Assembly (NCBI RefSeq): GCF_000378085.1
Contig: NZ_KB899211.1
Coordinates: 124,001-188,000, forward strand
Direction: 5' to 3'
Source of the DNA: Hoylesella loescheii DSM 19665 = JCM 12249 = ATCC 15930
Lineage (GTDB): Bacteria; Bacteroidota; Bacteroidia; Bacteroidales; Bacteroidaceae
DNA length: 64,000 nt
This document shows positions 8,264 through 17,399 of this stretch, piece after piece (positions within the stretch are counted from its first letter, which is position 1; each line of letters starts with the position of its first letter). The translations under genes were made by a program, and so were the position numbers. Under the pieces are notes generated by a model, which had not been told where the DNA came from, ran no database searches, and saw only the letters and a program-made list of their open reading frames with translations.

Positions 8264-8753
8264 TTTTAAACTTCTGTTTTATCGTTTGCCTTGCCCTGAA
8301 GATGTTTATTTTCACCTGTTCTTCGGTCACTTCCATTATCTGGGCAATCTCGCGATAGCTTTTCCCTTCGAATTCTCGGAGCTGCATGCTCGTCTTTTGT
8401 TTCTCGGGTAGAGCGTTGATGATGTCTCTAACAAGCTTTACGCGGTCGTTGTGTAGCATTTCCTCATAGGGATTTGCCGTTAGGTCGGGCTTGTCGGCAT
8501 GTGTATCTTCAATCGAGGGGGTGTTATGCCCTTTTCTTTTGATACTGTCTAGAGCGAGATTTCTACATATCGTAAGACTAAAAGCCTCGATAGAGTCTAG
8601 CTCGTCCCAGCGTTCCCGCCTGTTCCAAACCTTGATGAGCGTGTCTTGCACAATGTCTTCGGCGTCGCGTGCATTAAGCGTAATGCGCAACGCCAACCTG
8701 TACAATTTGTCCTTTAAGGGCAGAATGTCATTGCGAAAGCTTATTTTGTTCAT
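8241..8753 (-). CDS. ECF-type RNA polymerase sigma factor
   Basis: A sigma-70 family protein of the extracytoplasmic function group. Region 2 is seen as ARDAEDIVQDTLIKVW and region 4 as SYREIAQIMEVTEEQVKINIF, a helix-turn-helix for the -33 element; region 3 is missing as in all ECF factors. I start at 8753 (MNKISFRNDI, 170 aa), since region 2 then begins at a normal distance. The frame is open to an ATG at 8825, which would add 24 residues. The 3' end overlaps the anti-sigma-like gene by 23 bp. Confidence 0.88.
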   Translation of the reverse strand: MNKISFRNDILPLKDKLYRLALRITLNARDAEDIVQDTLIKVWNRRERWDELDSIEAFSLTICRNLALDSIKRKGHNTPSIEDTHADKPDLTANPYEEMLHNDRVKLVRDIINALPEKQKTSMQLREFEGKSYREIAQIMEVTEEQVKINIFRARQTIKQKFKNADDYGL

Positions 8754-9004
8754 CTCTGTCTCTGTAATAAATGACGACTGTGGAATAAAGATGTTACGCG
8801 TGTTAACGTTTTTTAGATATTTCATGGCAATATAACCCCAATCCCATATTGGCTAATTTAAAGCCGTAATATAGTTCGTCAACGGCTATGCGATGAATTA
8901 ATTTCCAGCGTTTATTTATAATGTGTGTCGTTACAATGTATATATCCCAACCCTTGCAGTCGAATATTTATCGTTAAAAGTTTTCATAACTCATTTGTTT
9001 TCAT

Positions 9005-9012
9005 TACCTTTG
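9005..9012 (+). promoter_or_regulatory. -7 box TACCTTTG for the DEAD-box helicase
   Basis: TACCTTTG is a perfect -7 box; the expected start is near 9018, giving a leader of about 315 nt. A TTTG at the proper -33 distance is not obvious. The gap 8826-9004 upstream holds nothing else that I can name. Confidence 0.6.
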
Positions 9013-9017
9013 CACCG

Positions 9018-9333
9018 TTCAAACACGAATGTTGTCTATTATGGCTGGGAGGCAACGGTTGGTTGGACAAGTAATAATAGACAAGGTTTCTAGGTTCGTG
9101 GGTTGATGAATTCATGATATTTGGATAACGATTAGCAACGGTGAAGTCATCAACAATCAAGGTTTCATTTTGTGGATAACCTCTTGTGGTGCGCTCTTAG
9201 GTTTGCCATGGCCTGCATCTGCTTTCGCGGCATACCCCTCGTGGGTTGTGTTGACGAGTAGATATGCCGTTTGCCGCGTTTCCTTTTTACGATGCGTTAC
9301 CCCGCCGAGAAACCAAATTAACAACAATAAGAA
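9018..9333 (+). promoter_or_regulatory. long folded 5' leader of the DEAD-box helicase mRNA
   Basis: Three stems can be read directly. Stem 1: CACGAA (9024-9029) with TTCGTG (9095-9100), and inside it TTGTCTATTAT (9032-9042) with ATAATAGACAA (9074-9084), an 11-bp perfect match. Stem 2: GTTGATGA (9102-9109) with TCATCAAC (9147-9154). Stem 3: CGGCATA (9228-9234) with TATGCCG (9263-9269), and inside it CTCGT with ACGAG. No known riboswitch class is recognised. Autoregulation by the helicase or a cold response are possible roles. Confidence 0.6.
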
Positions 9334-11244
9334 TTGAAGACATTTGAAGAATTGGGCGTGAGCGAGCCAATATGCCGCGCCATCCAAGAGCTGGGTTTTG
9401 AGCAACCCATGCCTGTACAAGAAGAAGTGATACCCTACCTGCTGGGTAACGGCAACGACGTTATTGCCTTGGCGCAGACAGGAACGGGAAAAACGGCAGC
9501 CTACGGCATTCCCGTACTGCAAAAGGTAAACCCTGAAGAGAAGCATACGCAAGCACTCATACTTAGTCCTACACGCGAGCTTTGCTTGCAAATAGCCGAC
9601 GATTTGGCCGACTTTTCCAAGTACGTGCAAGGTCTGCACGTGGTGCCCGTATATGGCGGAGCCTCTATCGAGATGCAAATTCGCCAGCTACGCAAGGGCG
9701 CACAGATCATCGTGGCCACGCCAGGTCGACTCATCGACCTGATGAAACGCGGTGTGGCGCAGCTCGACAACGTGAACAACGTGGTACTCGACGAGGCCGA
9801 CGAGATGCTGAACATGGGTTTTACCGAGAGCATCAACGCCATTTTCGAAGGCGTACCTACCGATCGCAACACCCTGCTCTTTTCGGCAACGATGAGCCGC
9901 GAGATTGAAAAGATAGCTAAAAACTACTTGAACGACTACAAGGAAATTGTGGTAGGAAGTCGCAACGAGGGTGCCGAGAAGGTGAACCACATATATTATA
10001 TGGTGAACGCCAAAGATAAATATCTGGCCCTGAAACGCCTGGTAGATTTCTATCCGCGTATCTTCGCCATCATCTTTTGCCGTACCAAGATCGAGACGCA
10101 AGAAATTGCCGACAAGCTTATTCGCGATGGATACAATGCCGAGGCACTGCACGGCGACCTGAGTCAGCAACAACGCGACCTCACCATGCAGAAGTTCCGC
10201 AACCACAACGTGCAGTTCTTGGTTGCCACTGATGTTGCCGCACGTGGTTTGGACGTTGACGACCTGACACACGTAATTAACTATGGTCTGCCCGACGACA
10301 TCGAAAGCTACACCCACCGCAGTGGACGTACAGGACGTGCAGGCAAAAAAGGTACGTCTATCAGCATCATCCACACGCGCGAACGTTCGAAAGTTCGTTC
10401 CATTGAGAAGATTATCCAAAAGGAATTTGTTGACGGCACGCTGCCCACGGCTAAGGAAATATGCAGCAAACAGTTGTACAAGGCCATGGACGCCATATCT
10501 AAGGTTGACGTGAACGAGGAAGAAATCGCCCCGTTCCTCGAAGAGATTAACCGCCACTTCGAGTATATCGACAAAGAAGACCTTATCAAGAAGATTGTAA
10601 GCATGACCTTCGGCCGCTTCTTAGACTATTATGCCAATGCGCCCGAGATAGAGAAACCCTCGCAAAAACGTAACGAGCGCGAGGGCAAAAGAGCCGAACG
10701 CGGAGGCGGTCGCGATGCCCAACGCGGTGCACGCGGCAAGCGAACCGAGCGCGGTACGCGTGGTGCACGCAAGGCCGAGGCCGGTTATCGCCGCCTGTTC
10801 GTTAACCTAGGCAAAGACGATGGCTTCTATCCTGGCGAGGTAATGCAGTTTATCAACCGCAATGTTCAGGGTCGTGTGGCCGTGGGACATATCGACTTGC
10901 TGGGCAAATTCTCGTATATCGAGGTGCCCGAAGCTGATGCCTCGCGCGTTATGCAAGGCCTTTCGGGGGCTACTTATAAAGGTCGTGATGTGCGATGCAA
11001 CGATGCCGACGAGGGCGGACACGGTCGTTCGGCCTCGCCCAAGGGTGGCAGAAAGGGCCAACGCTTTTCCGATGCAGCCCCAGCGGCAGGCGGAAAGCGT
11101 GGAAAAAAGGCTCAACGCAGCTTCAACGACGATAACGAAACAGGCGATTGGAGACAATTTTTCCAGCAGCCTGCACCCAAACTAAAAGGCACCGAACCCG
11201 ATTTCTCGGAAGAAGGATGGGCCAGACGCAGACCGAAAGGGTAA
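9334..11244 (+). CDS. DEAD-box ATP-dependent RNA helicase with DbpA-like C-terminal domain
   Basis: An ATP-driven RNA helicase of 636 aa, expected to act in ribosome assembly or RNA turnover. Q motif region at 23-30, Walker A AQTGTGKT at 47-54, PTREL at 79-83, DEAD at 153-156, SAT near 187, and HRSGRTGRAG in the second RecA domain. A basic RGG-rich linker (about 445-485) leads to a DbpA-type RNA-binding fold (about 487-565), then a basic tail. The start is TTG: an in-frame TAA sits two codons before it and the next ATG would remove the Q motif. pnp follows 124 bp later, consistent with a role in RNA decay. Confidence 0.92.
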   Translation: MKTFEELGVSEPICRAIQELGFEQPMPVQEEVIPYLLGNGNDVIALAQTGTGKTAAYGIPVLQKVNPEEKHTQALILSPTRELCLQIADDLADFSKYVQGLHVVPVYGGASIEMQIRQLRKGAQIIVATPGRLIDLMKRGVAQLDNVNNVVLDEADEMLNMGFTESINAIFEGVPTDRNTLLFSATMSREIEKIAKNYLNDYKEIVVGSRNEGAEKVNHIYYMVNAKDKYLALKRLVDFYPRIFAIIFCRTKIETQEIADKLIRDGYNAEALHGDLSQQQRDLTMQKFRNHNVQFLVATDVAARGLDVDDLTHVINYGLPDDIESYTHRSGRTGRAGKKGTSISIIHTRERSKVRSIEKIIQKEFVDGTLPTAKEICSKQLYKAMDAISKVDVNEEEIAPFLEEINRHFEYIDKEDLIKKIVSMTFGRFLDYYANAPEIEKPSQKRNEREGKRAERGGGRDAQRGARGKRTERGTRGARKAEAGYRRLFVNLGKDDGFYPGEVMQFINRNVQGRVAVGHIDLLGKFSYIEVPEADASRVMQGLSGATYKGRDVRCNDADEGGHGRSASPKGGRKGQRFSDAAPAAGGKRGKKAQRSFNDDNETGDWRQFFQQPAPKLKGTEPDFSEEGWARRRPKG

Positions 11245-11317
11245 GGGCACATAGCCAAAAAATAGGTAGAAAGTAAAAATAACGCATTGATTATTCGTCA
11301 TTTCCTTTTTTATTACC

Positions 11318-11325
11318 TACCTTTG
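11318..11325 (+). promoter_or_regulatory. -7 box TACCTTTG for pnp
   Basis: TACCTTTG is a perfect -7 box 43 bp before the pnp start codon. The nearest TTG is too far for a standard spacer, so strength is unknown. Confidence 0.55.
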
Positions 11326-11368
11326 TGCCAATTTATTTTTAGATGTTTTTAAAACAATAAGTTTTTAG

Positions 11369-13594
11369 ATGAACGTAATAACGAAAACAATTTCATTGCC
11401 TGATGGGAGAACTATCAGCATTGAGACCGGGAAAGTGGCAAAGCAGGCCGATGGTTCGGCTGTCGTTCGTATGGGCAACACCGTGCTCCTTGCTACTGTT
11501 TGTGCCGCAAAAGATGCAGTTCCTGGAACCGATTTTATGCCTTTGCAAGTTGATTACAGAGAGCAGTATTCTGCCGCAGGGCGTTTCCCTGGTGGCTTTA
11601 CCAAACGCGAAGGCAAGCCTGGCGACAACGAGATTCTTACCTCGCGCCTTGTAGACCGCGTTTTGCGGCCCTTATTCCCCTCAAACTACCATGCAGAAGT
11701 TTATGTAAACGTGATGCTGTTGTCGGCTGATGGTGTTGACCAACCCGACGCTTTGGCCGGTTTGGCCGCGTCTTCGGCAATGGCATGTTCAGATATTCCC
11801 TTCGATTTCTACATCAGCGAGGTTCGCGTTGCAAGGGTTAACGGCGAATATGTAGTTAACCCCACCTTCGAGCAAATGAAGGAAGCCGACATGGATATCA
11901 TGGTGGGTGCAACCAAAGACAACATCATGATGGTGGAAGGAGAAATGGACGAGGTTACCGAACAAGACCTTATTCAAGCTCTTAAGGTGGCTCACGAGGC
12001 CATCAAGCCCATGTGCACCATGCAAGAAGAACTGGCTAAGGAACTGGGTAAAGACGTTAAGCGCGAATATGAACACGAGGTGAACGACGAAGATTTGCGT
12101 AAGCAGATGAACGACGAACTGTATCAGCCCGTGTACGACGTTACTAAGCAGGCTCTGGCTAAGCAAGAACGTCACGACGCTTTCGATAAAATCGTTACCG
12201 ACTTCTTGGAGAAGTACGACGCCGAAAATACCGAAAAGCTTACCGCCGAAGAACTAGAAGAGAAGCATGCATTGGCTGCTCGCTACTACGACGACGTGTT
12301 GCGCGACGCCATGCGCCGTTGCATCCTCGACGAAGGCAAGCGTCTCGATGGTCGTAAGACCGACGAAATTCGTCCCATCTGGTGCGAGGTAAATTCGCTT
12401 CCCATGCCTCACGGCAGCGCCATCTTCACCCGTGGCGAAACGCAAAGCCTCTCTACGTGTACCTTGGGCACAAAGCTCGATGAGAAAATGGTAGACGATG
12501 TGCTCGACAAGAGCTACATGCGTTTCCTCTTGCACTATAACTTCCCTCCCTTCTCAACAGGCGAAGCCAAGGCACAACGTGGTGTTGGCCGTCGTGAAAT
12601 TGGTCACGGACACTTGGCTTGGCGTGGTTTGAAGGGTCAGATTCCCGCAGATTATCCCTACACGGTTCGTGTGGTGAGTCAGATTTTGGAGAGCAACGGT
12701 TCTTCGTCAATGGCTACCGTATGTGCCGGAACACTCGCCTTGATGGACGCTGGTGTACCTATTAAGAAACCCGTTAGCGGTATTGCCATGGGTTTGATTA
12801 AGAATCCGGGCGAAGAGAAGTATGCTATCCTTAGCGATATTCTTGGTGACGAGGATCACTTGGGCGATATGGACTTTAAGACAACGGGAACGAAAGACGG
12901 ACTTACTGCCACGCAAATGGACATCAAGTGCGACGGCTTGAGCTTCGAAATACTTGAAAAGGCCCTGATGCAAGCTAAGGCTGGTCGCGAGCATATCCTT
13001 GGTAAGCTTACCGAAACGATTGCCGAACCACGTCCCGAACTTAAACCCCAAGTTCCACGCATCGTGCAAATCGAAATTCCCAAAGAGTTTATCGGTGCCG
13101 TTATTGGCCCAGGTGGAAAGATAATTCAGCAGATGCAAGAAGACACGGGCACAACCATTACCATCGACGAAGTGGATGGCAAGGGCAAGGTTCAGGTCAG
13201 CGCACCCGACAAAGCCAGCATCGATGCAGCCCTTTCGAAGATACGTGCCATCGTGGCCGTTCCCGAAGTGGGAGAAATTTACGAAGGTACCGTGCGTTCG
13301 GTTATGCCTTACGGCTGCTTCGTAGAGATTATGCCAGGCAAAGACGGATTGCTACACATCTCTGAAATAGATTGGAAACGCCTTGAAACGGTTGAAGAAG
13401 CTGGCATCAAGGAAGGCGACAAGATGCAGGTGAAACTGCTCGACATCGACCCCAAGACGGGCAAGTATAAGCTGTCTCGTCGTGTATTGATGGAGAAACC
13501 CGAAGGTTATGTAGAGCGCGAACGCCGTCCGCGTGGCGACAGACCTGAAAGGGGAGAGCGCCGTGGACGTGGCGAACGTCGCGATCGCGAATAA
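11369..13594 (+). CDS. pnp: polyribonucleotide nucleotidyltransferase (PNPase)
   Basis: PNPase degrades RNA 3'-to-5' by phosphorolysis, giving nucleoside diphosphates, as a trimer in the cytosol. At 741 aa it is slightly longer than E. coli PNPase (711). Two RNase PH-like domains flank an all-helical domain (about 215-320); the FTRGETQ motif and GSSSMATVC in the second PH domain are visible. A KH domain with the GxxG loop (IGPGGKII) lies near residues 565-630, an S1 domain ([15 protein letters not shown]) near 633-705, and an Arg/Gly-rich tail ends the protein. Its own promoter and terminator suggest a single-gene transcript, with possible read-through from the helicase. Confidence 0.97.
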   Translation: MNVITKTISLPDGRTISIETGKVAKQADGSAVVRMGNTVLLATVCAAKDAVPGTDFMPLQVDYREQYSAAGRFPGGFTKREGKPGDNEILTSRLVDRVLRPLFPSNYHAEVYVNVMLLSADGVDQPDALAGLAASSAMACSDIPFDFYISEVRVARVNGEYVVNPTFEQMKEADMDIMVGATKDNIMMVEGEMDEVTEQDLIQALKVAHEAIKPMCTMQEELAKELGKDVKREYEHEVNDEDLRKQMNDELYQPVYDVTKQALAKQERHDAFDKIVTDFLEKYDAENTEKLTAEELEEKHALAARYYDDVLRDAMRRCILDEGKRLDGRKTDEIRPIWCEVNSLPMPHGSAIFTRGETQSLSTCTLGTKLDEKMVDDVLDKSYMRFLLHYNFPPFSTGEAKAQRGVGRREIGHGHLAWRGLKGQIPADYPYTVRVVSQILESNGSSSMATVCAGTLALMDAGVPIKKPVSGIAMGLIKNPGEEKYAILSDILGDEDHLGDMDFKTTGTKDGLTATQMDIKCDGLSFEILEKALMQAKAGREHILGKLTETIAEPRPELKPQVPRIVQIEIPKEFIGAVIGPGGKIIQQMQEDTGTTITIDEVDGKGKVQVSAPDKASIDAALSKIRAIVAVPEVGEIYEGTVRSVMPYGCFVEIMPGKDGLLHISEIDWKRLETVEEAGIKEGDKMQVKLLDIDPKTGKYKLSRRVLMEKPEGYVERERRPRGDRPERGERRGRGERRDRE

Positions 13595-13684
13595 AAACGA
13601 ACTTAGTGAATGAAAGTTTGGGCACACGATAGTATAGCCCCAACCGACATTTGACTTTTAGTATAATTACTAAATTCATGTTTC

Positions 13685-13722
13685 GATGAGCCGTCTTTTA
13701 CATAAAGGCGGCTCATCTTTTT
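13685..13722 (+). terminator. intrinsic terminator of pnp
   Basis: GATGAGCCGTCTTT (13685-13698) pairs with AAAGGCGGCTCATC (13704-13717), one G.T pair, five-base loop, then TTTTT. It ends the pnp transcript. Confidence 0.85.
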
Positions 13723-13866
13723 GTATGGGGTTGGCGATTAAAAGGGCTTTCCTCTCCCTTTTGGAGAAAGGGTGGGGATGAGTCTTTGCTTTTTCTCGCC
13801 GCAAAACCTCATCGTTGGCACCCCCAACTAACAAGCCCGTGTAACGAGCTTTTTCATCTCCCATCT

Positions 13867-13976
13867 TGTTCCATCTATCTTGTACGGGTGTTCCAGCTTA
13901 ACTGGAATCCTGTTCCAACTTAACTGGAACCTTCTTCCAACTTATCTGGAATACTGTTCCAACTAAGTGGGAACAA
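13867..13976. repeat. 22-bp palindromic tandem array, five units
   Basis: Units start at 13867 (degenerate), 13889, 13911, 13933 and 13955, exactly 22 bp apart. Each centres on the palindrome TTCCAACTTAACTGGAA with small changes. The same unit and period recur at 48636-48723, and a different palindrome with the same period is at 56692-56823. There are no unique spacers, so this is not a CRISPR array. Confidence 0.8.
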
Positions 13977-14506
13977 GGCGTTTTGTAAAAAAGCTTAGTA
14001 CAAGGGCTTGCTGGCGGCCTTTCGAACGTTATGCTTTAGCGATTTGAAATGTTGCAGGAAGCGGTGCAGACCGCTTCACAAACGCCTCCATTTGTATATT
14101 TTTTTGTTAGTTCGGGGTAAGAAATTGTTTTTTTGAGCAAGAGCATATAGGTATTTGTTTTTTATCTAATCTTTCTCAAAATGCACTGTATCTTATCCCG
14201 AATTCACGTATAATCTGCATTTCTCAACGCATAAACATTCTGCCAATTTTCGAGCATTTTAGTACAAACTGAACACATTTAGTGGCTATGCACTTGACAT
14301 AGAAAGTATTGCTGAAATGTTAAAAAATAGGGGCTAGGTAAAAAATATGTTCAAAAAGTTGGTGATATGTAAAATAATATGCGTAACTTAGCTGGCGATA
14401 AACGAAGGGGTCTTTGCCACTGAAAAGCTCAACATACCGTGAACGACATTTAGTTGTGCAAACAAGACTTTTCTTCAACTAAACAAAATCTTAAATTCTA
14501 CCCAAA
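13977..14506. other. gene-free AT-rich stretch
   Basis: No coding frame of note. It holds one perfect 8-bp hairpin, GAAGCGGT (14058-14065) with ACCGCTTC (14070-14077), and upstream a fragment (13741-13785) resembling the CCTCTCC-AAGGG end of the composite repeat. A near-match -7 box, TAACTTAG, lies near 14385. Confidence 0.5.
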
Positions 14507-14668
14507 ATGACGGTTACACAGATTCTCTCATGCATCATTGCACCTGTGCTAATGCCTCTATTTACACGCCGTGAAGATTGGAAAGTGAAAGTGTATTTTT
14601 GTGTGCTCTGCGCGCTTTGCACGCCGTTGGCTGGCATTCCGCTCTTTCTTTTCTTGCGTAAGTTCTAA
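14507..14668 (+). CDS. small membrane protein, 53 aa
   Basis: ATG at 14507 opens 53 codons ending in TAA at 14666-14668. The product begins MTVTQILSCIIAPVLMPLF, then a charged loop RREDWKVK, then a second hydrophobic stretch YFCVLCALCTPLAGIPLFLFL and ends RKF. Two short membrane segments with a basic loop look like a real small membrane protein. I cannot name a family. The remaining stretch to 15027 shows only a doubtful frame on the other strand. Confidence 0.5.
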   Translation: MTVTQILSCIIAPVLMPLFTRREDWKVKVYFCVLCALCTPLAGIPLFLFLRKF

Positions 14669-15027
14669 CCTTCTGGCTTGCTTTTAGTGAAGCCTAATCT
14701 TGCTGGGCATAGCCTACGGCAGCGCAGCAAGCGGGGAACGTCGCGCGTTTTCACCGCAATTGCAACATGGCTCTTTTGACGAACACAAGCCATGTGGCGA
14801 TTAAATCTACACCTTACACGTGGATGCGAGGTGGGGAGAAACTTGCGACCGCATTCTATTAGTGCGTTAACAAGTAGGCCCATAGCTAGGTCGTGTTCTT
14901 TAAAATTGCAACTACTTACAAGCTTAAAAGCTGAAACCGCAAAACCTCGCAATGCCATTTTTTAGAAGCCAACTTAACTCAAAACCTCACAAACTCACCT
15001 CTTTAAACACTTAAATCCTTGTTATCT

Positions 15028-15059
15028 TTTGGTTGTTTGAGAAGAAATCAGTAATTTTG
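15028..15059 (+). promoter_or_regulatory. rpmH promoter TTTG-N20-TAATTTTG
   Basis: TTTG at 15028-15031, 20-bp spacer, TAATTTTG at 15052-15059; the expected start is about 35 nt before rpmH. Confidence 0.75.
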
Positions 15060-15100
15060 CACCTCAAAGCGAGAATATAACAATAAATTAAGATAAAGCA

Positions 15101-15256
15101 ATGAAAAGAACATTTCAGCCCCACAATCGTAGAAGGGTGAATAAGCACGGCTTCCGTGAGAGGATGTCAACTAAGAATGGTCGTCGCGTTTTGGCAGCTC
15201 GCCGCGCGCGCGGTCGCAAGAAACTCACTGTTTCTGACGAACATCACGGCAAATAA
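15101..15256 (+). CDS. rpmH: 50S ribosomal protein L34
   Basis: L34 is a small, very basic protein of the large ribosomal subunit. The 51-aa product starts [20 protein letters not shown] and continues with [20 protein letters not shown], which is the L34 signature nearly letter for letter, ending in a short SDEHHGK tail. It has its own promoter and a 16-bp terminator and is not next to rnpA or dnaA, as is common in Bacteroidota. Confidence 0.98.
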   Translation: MKRTFQPHNRRRVNKHGFRERMSTKNGRRVLAARRARGRKKLTVSDEHHGK

Positions 15257-15286
15257 GCTACGGATTCACACCGTATGACGACATTG

Positions 15287-15332
15287 CAAGGCAGCGATGA
15301 AACGAACCTGTTTCATCGCTGCCTTGTTTTTT
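15287..15332 (+). terminator. intrinsic terminator of rpmH
   Basis: CAAGGCAGCGATGAAA (15287-15302) and TTTCATCGCTGCCTTG (15311-15326) pair perfectly over 16 bp and are followed by TTTTTT. Confidence 0.92.
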
Positions 15333-15525
15333 GTTGCGGGTAAACGTCAACAACTGGGCGGAGAAGGCAGAACGGCCAGTTCGGCAATACGCCCAATGCG
15401 GGAGAGTTGAGTTGAGAATCGTCGTTCTGATTGGCCTTGTCCGTACCGCCTGCCACATAAAATTTATCTGCCATTTCCCCGCACAAAAACACAACCGCGA
15501 CTACCTGTTTCCAAAGAATTATTGC

Positions 15526-15533
15526 TACCTTTG
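15526..15533 (+). promoter_or_regulatory. -7 box TACCTTTG before the 15571 gene
   Basis: Perfect -7 box 38 bp before the start codon; the -33 element is unclear. Confidence 0.6.
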
Positions 15534-15570
15534 CGGTCGCAAAAGCCATGAAATAAAACAATAAATTATC

Positions 15571-16122
15571 ATGAGAAAACTAGTTTTACTTCTTATCACA
15601 ATCCTCGCAACGCTCACCGTGCAAGCACAAGGCGAGCATCTTAAGTTTATGGGCATAGAAATAAAGGGCTCTATCACCGAGTTTCAGCAACACCTTCTTA
15701 CAAAGGGACTTCGCGTTTCGTATGTGTCGAAGGGCCTGCCCGAGGGACAGCGTGTTTACGATGGCCATTTTTCAGGATATCCGGCACAAGTGGTGGTCTT
15801 CTTCAATGCTCGTACTCGTCAGGTGTTTCGTGCCAAAGTGATGATAGACCGACAAGGGCGCGATCAAGCTACGAACCTACTTAACGAGCTGATGGCTAAG
15901 CTAGACTTGAAGTATGGGGCTGAAAATCGCCGCTCGCACGACTTTACCGATGAGTATATGCATAAGTTCAAGCAAAGCGCTTATACCATTTCCAACGGAG
16001 AAATAGATCTGTTTGTTACTTCAACGGGCTATGTCGACCTAGACACGTTCTACGTAAACATCGACTATAAAGACGCCACAAACACAACCAACAACACCAT
16101 TGACGAACTGGAAGACCTGTAA
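15571..16122 (+). CDS. secreted protein of unknown function, 183 aa
   Basis: I do not recognise a named family. The first 20 residues (MRKLVLLLITILATLTVQAQ) are a clear signal peptide with an AQA-type cleavage site, so the mature protein is periplasmic or exported. The body mixes strands and helices and has no Cys, which speaks against a lipoprotein. It is rich in Asp/Asn and Thr at the C-terminus (NTTNNTIDELEDL). The gene has its own -7 box and no close partner. The 16123-16424 gap that follows carries low-complexity AAGTTTGTGAGTT-like words only. Confidence 0.75.
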   Translation: MRKLVLLLITILATLTVQAQGEHLKFMGIEIKGSITEFQQHLLTKGLRVSYVSKGLPEGQRVYDGHFSGYPAQVVVFFNARTRQVFRAKVMIDRQGRDQATNLLNELMAKLDLKYGAENRRSHDFTDEYMHKFKQSAYTISNGEIDLFVTSTGYVDLDTFYVNIDYKDATNTTNNTIDELEDL

Positions 16123-16424
16123 GTGCTAGGCTGACAATGACTTCTGGCCCATTGAAATGTCTAAGGCCTGCATGCTTTAAGGCTTTTAGGTGATCTAACC
16201 GGTTGATGAGTTGACAAGTGAAAGGTTCACTTTTTTGTGTTTTGACATAAGAGACATAAAACGAAAGAATGGAATTAACCCACCCCATAAGTATGCAAGC
16301 GCGGAATACAAACCGTCTTTTCGTCTTTGTTCAGTGGGTAGGCTAATAAGTTCGTGAGTTTTTTAGTTGTTAAGTTTGTGAGTTTATAAACTTGTGCGTG
16401 CATGGTTTCGTGAGTTGTCAAGTT

Positions 16425-16573
16425 AATAAGTTTGTGAGTTTACCTGTTGGCGGACTTAATTTAGGGCGTACTAAATTAAGTCCGCCAATAAGTTCATTAT
16501 TCTAAGTCTTTACTCTTCGATAATTTTACCGCCGTCCCTTTATATTGAAAATCAAGACAACTTCTAACTTCTT
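16425..16573. repeat. left copy of a diverged direct repeat with 18-bp hairpin
   Basis: From AATAAGTTTGTGAGTTT (16425) the sequence aligns with 20099-20234. Both copies contain a long inverted repeat; here TTGGCGGACTTAATTTAG and its exact complement flank a 6-nt loop (16447-16488). The outer part, CGATAATTTTACCG, equals the 3' end of the lipoprotein gene at 20176. Confidence 0.7.
16510..16573 (-). pseudogene. relic of the C-terminus of a 20176-type lipoprotein gene
   Basis: Read leftward, the codons just before TAA at 16512-16510 give RDGGKIIEE, matching RYDGKIIEKKN at the end of the 20176 gene. A stop and an insertion lie just upstream in frame, and homology fades at about 16573, where the luxR-type gene begins. 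This is the decayed tail of a second copy. Confidence 0.55.
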
Positions 16574-16588
16574 TTTTTGAGATAGTTC

Positions 16589-17329
16589 TCAAATTAGATT
16601 GTAATTCTCTACATATTGTATGGCCTCAATAGTATTGTTAACTCCAAGTTTTTTTAATACGCTTGTTCTGTGAGTCTTGATTGTAGATGCTGAAACAGAG
16701 AGATATTCTGCTATGTCCGCTATGCTTTTACCATTTGCACAATGCCCAATAATAACTATTTCCATATTAGTTAAATGTGGATTATTGGTTTGCACCCATT
16801 CGTCGTTTCTCAATTCAAGATGATAGTTAACTTCGGGTAGTTTGATAAGCGCATTCCCAATTTGTTTCCTTGTCGAATACGTTAACATGCACAATCCGAG
16901 TATAACATCCTTGTTAGTATCAAATAAACAAGGAGTTAACGATATGTGTATCATCTCCCTACGTATAGAGGCATTTATTGACAAATCAAAATGCAGGGTA
17001 GAAGACTCTATATGAGCATGAGACTTTTTCAGTAATGCAAAATACGATTTAAGCACATTACTTATATAGCGTACCTGCCTTTCGTCAAGCACGTCTTCAA
17101 TACTTCTCGTTTTCTTATTTCCAAATTGTTGTAATTTAGATATAATGGATGGTGAGACGTATAGGAAAGTACAACGTTTGAAATCAATTAAAACAATTTT
17201 TCCATATCCAAGCCTATCGCAAGCTTGTGCACTTTTCACATAAGGAGAAGTATCATCTATGACTTGAAACCCGATATCCGTTGTGTCGTCTATCTCCTTT
17301 AGTCCTTTGATTATATCTATAATCGTCAT
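16589..17329 (-). CDS. LuxR-type transcriptional regulator with PAS-like N-terminus
   Basis: A DNA-binding regulator of 246 aa. The C-terminal 60 residues form a LuxR/FixJ helix-turn-helix (LTNMEIVIIGHCANGKSIAD, then SASTIKTHRTSVLKKLGV). The first 180 residues look like a PAS-type sensor and contain no receiver-domain Asp pattern. I start at 17329 (MTIIDIIKGL) because the -7 box at 17359-17352 would lie on top of the alternative ATG at 17350. The gene is more AT-rich than its neighbours and diverges from an outer membrane receptor gene, which it may control. Confidence 0.85.
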   Translation of the reverse strand: MTIIDIIKGLKEIDDTTDIGFQVIDDTSPYVKSAQACDRLGYGKIVLIDFKRCTFLYVSPSIISKLQQFGNKKTRSIEDVLDERQVRYISNVLKSYFALLKKSHAHIESSTLHFDLSINASIRREMIHISLTPCLFDTNKDVILGLCMLTYSTRKQIGNALIKLPEVNYHLELRNDEWVQTNNPHLTNMEIVIIGHCANGKSIADIAEYLSVSASTIKTHRTSVLKKLGVNNTIEAIQYVENYNLI

Positions 17330-17351
17330 GTTTGTTTTCTTATTTCTCATA

Positions 17352-17382
17352 CAAAAGTATGATTTTTATATTATTCTTGCAA
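17352..17382 (-). promoter_or_regulatory. luxR-type gene promoter, TTG-N20-TACTTTTG
   Basis: Minus strand TTG at 17382-17380, spacer 20, TACTTTTG at 17359-17352. Transcription should begin near 17346, leaving a leader of under 20 nt to the start at 17329. Confidence 0.7.
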
Positions 17383-17399
17383 GTTTGCTTTAAAATTAT

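Noticed and set aside
14665..14958. 97-codon frame on the minus strand after the 53-aa gene
   Set aside because: Arg/Cys-rich product without domain logic, no promoter box, and it overlaps the end of the opposite small gene. More likely noncoding or a repeat fragment.
16016..16288. 90-codon minus-strand frame after the secreted protein
   Set aside because: Overlaps the 3' end of a better supported gene and consists largely of repeat-like sequence.
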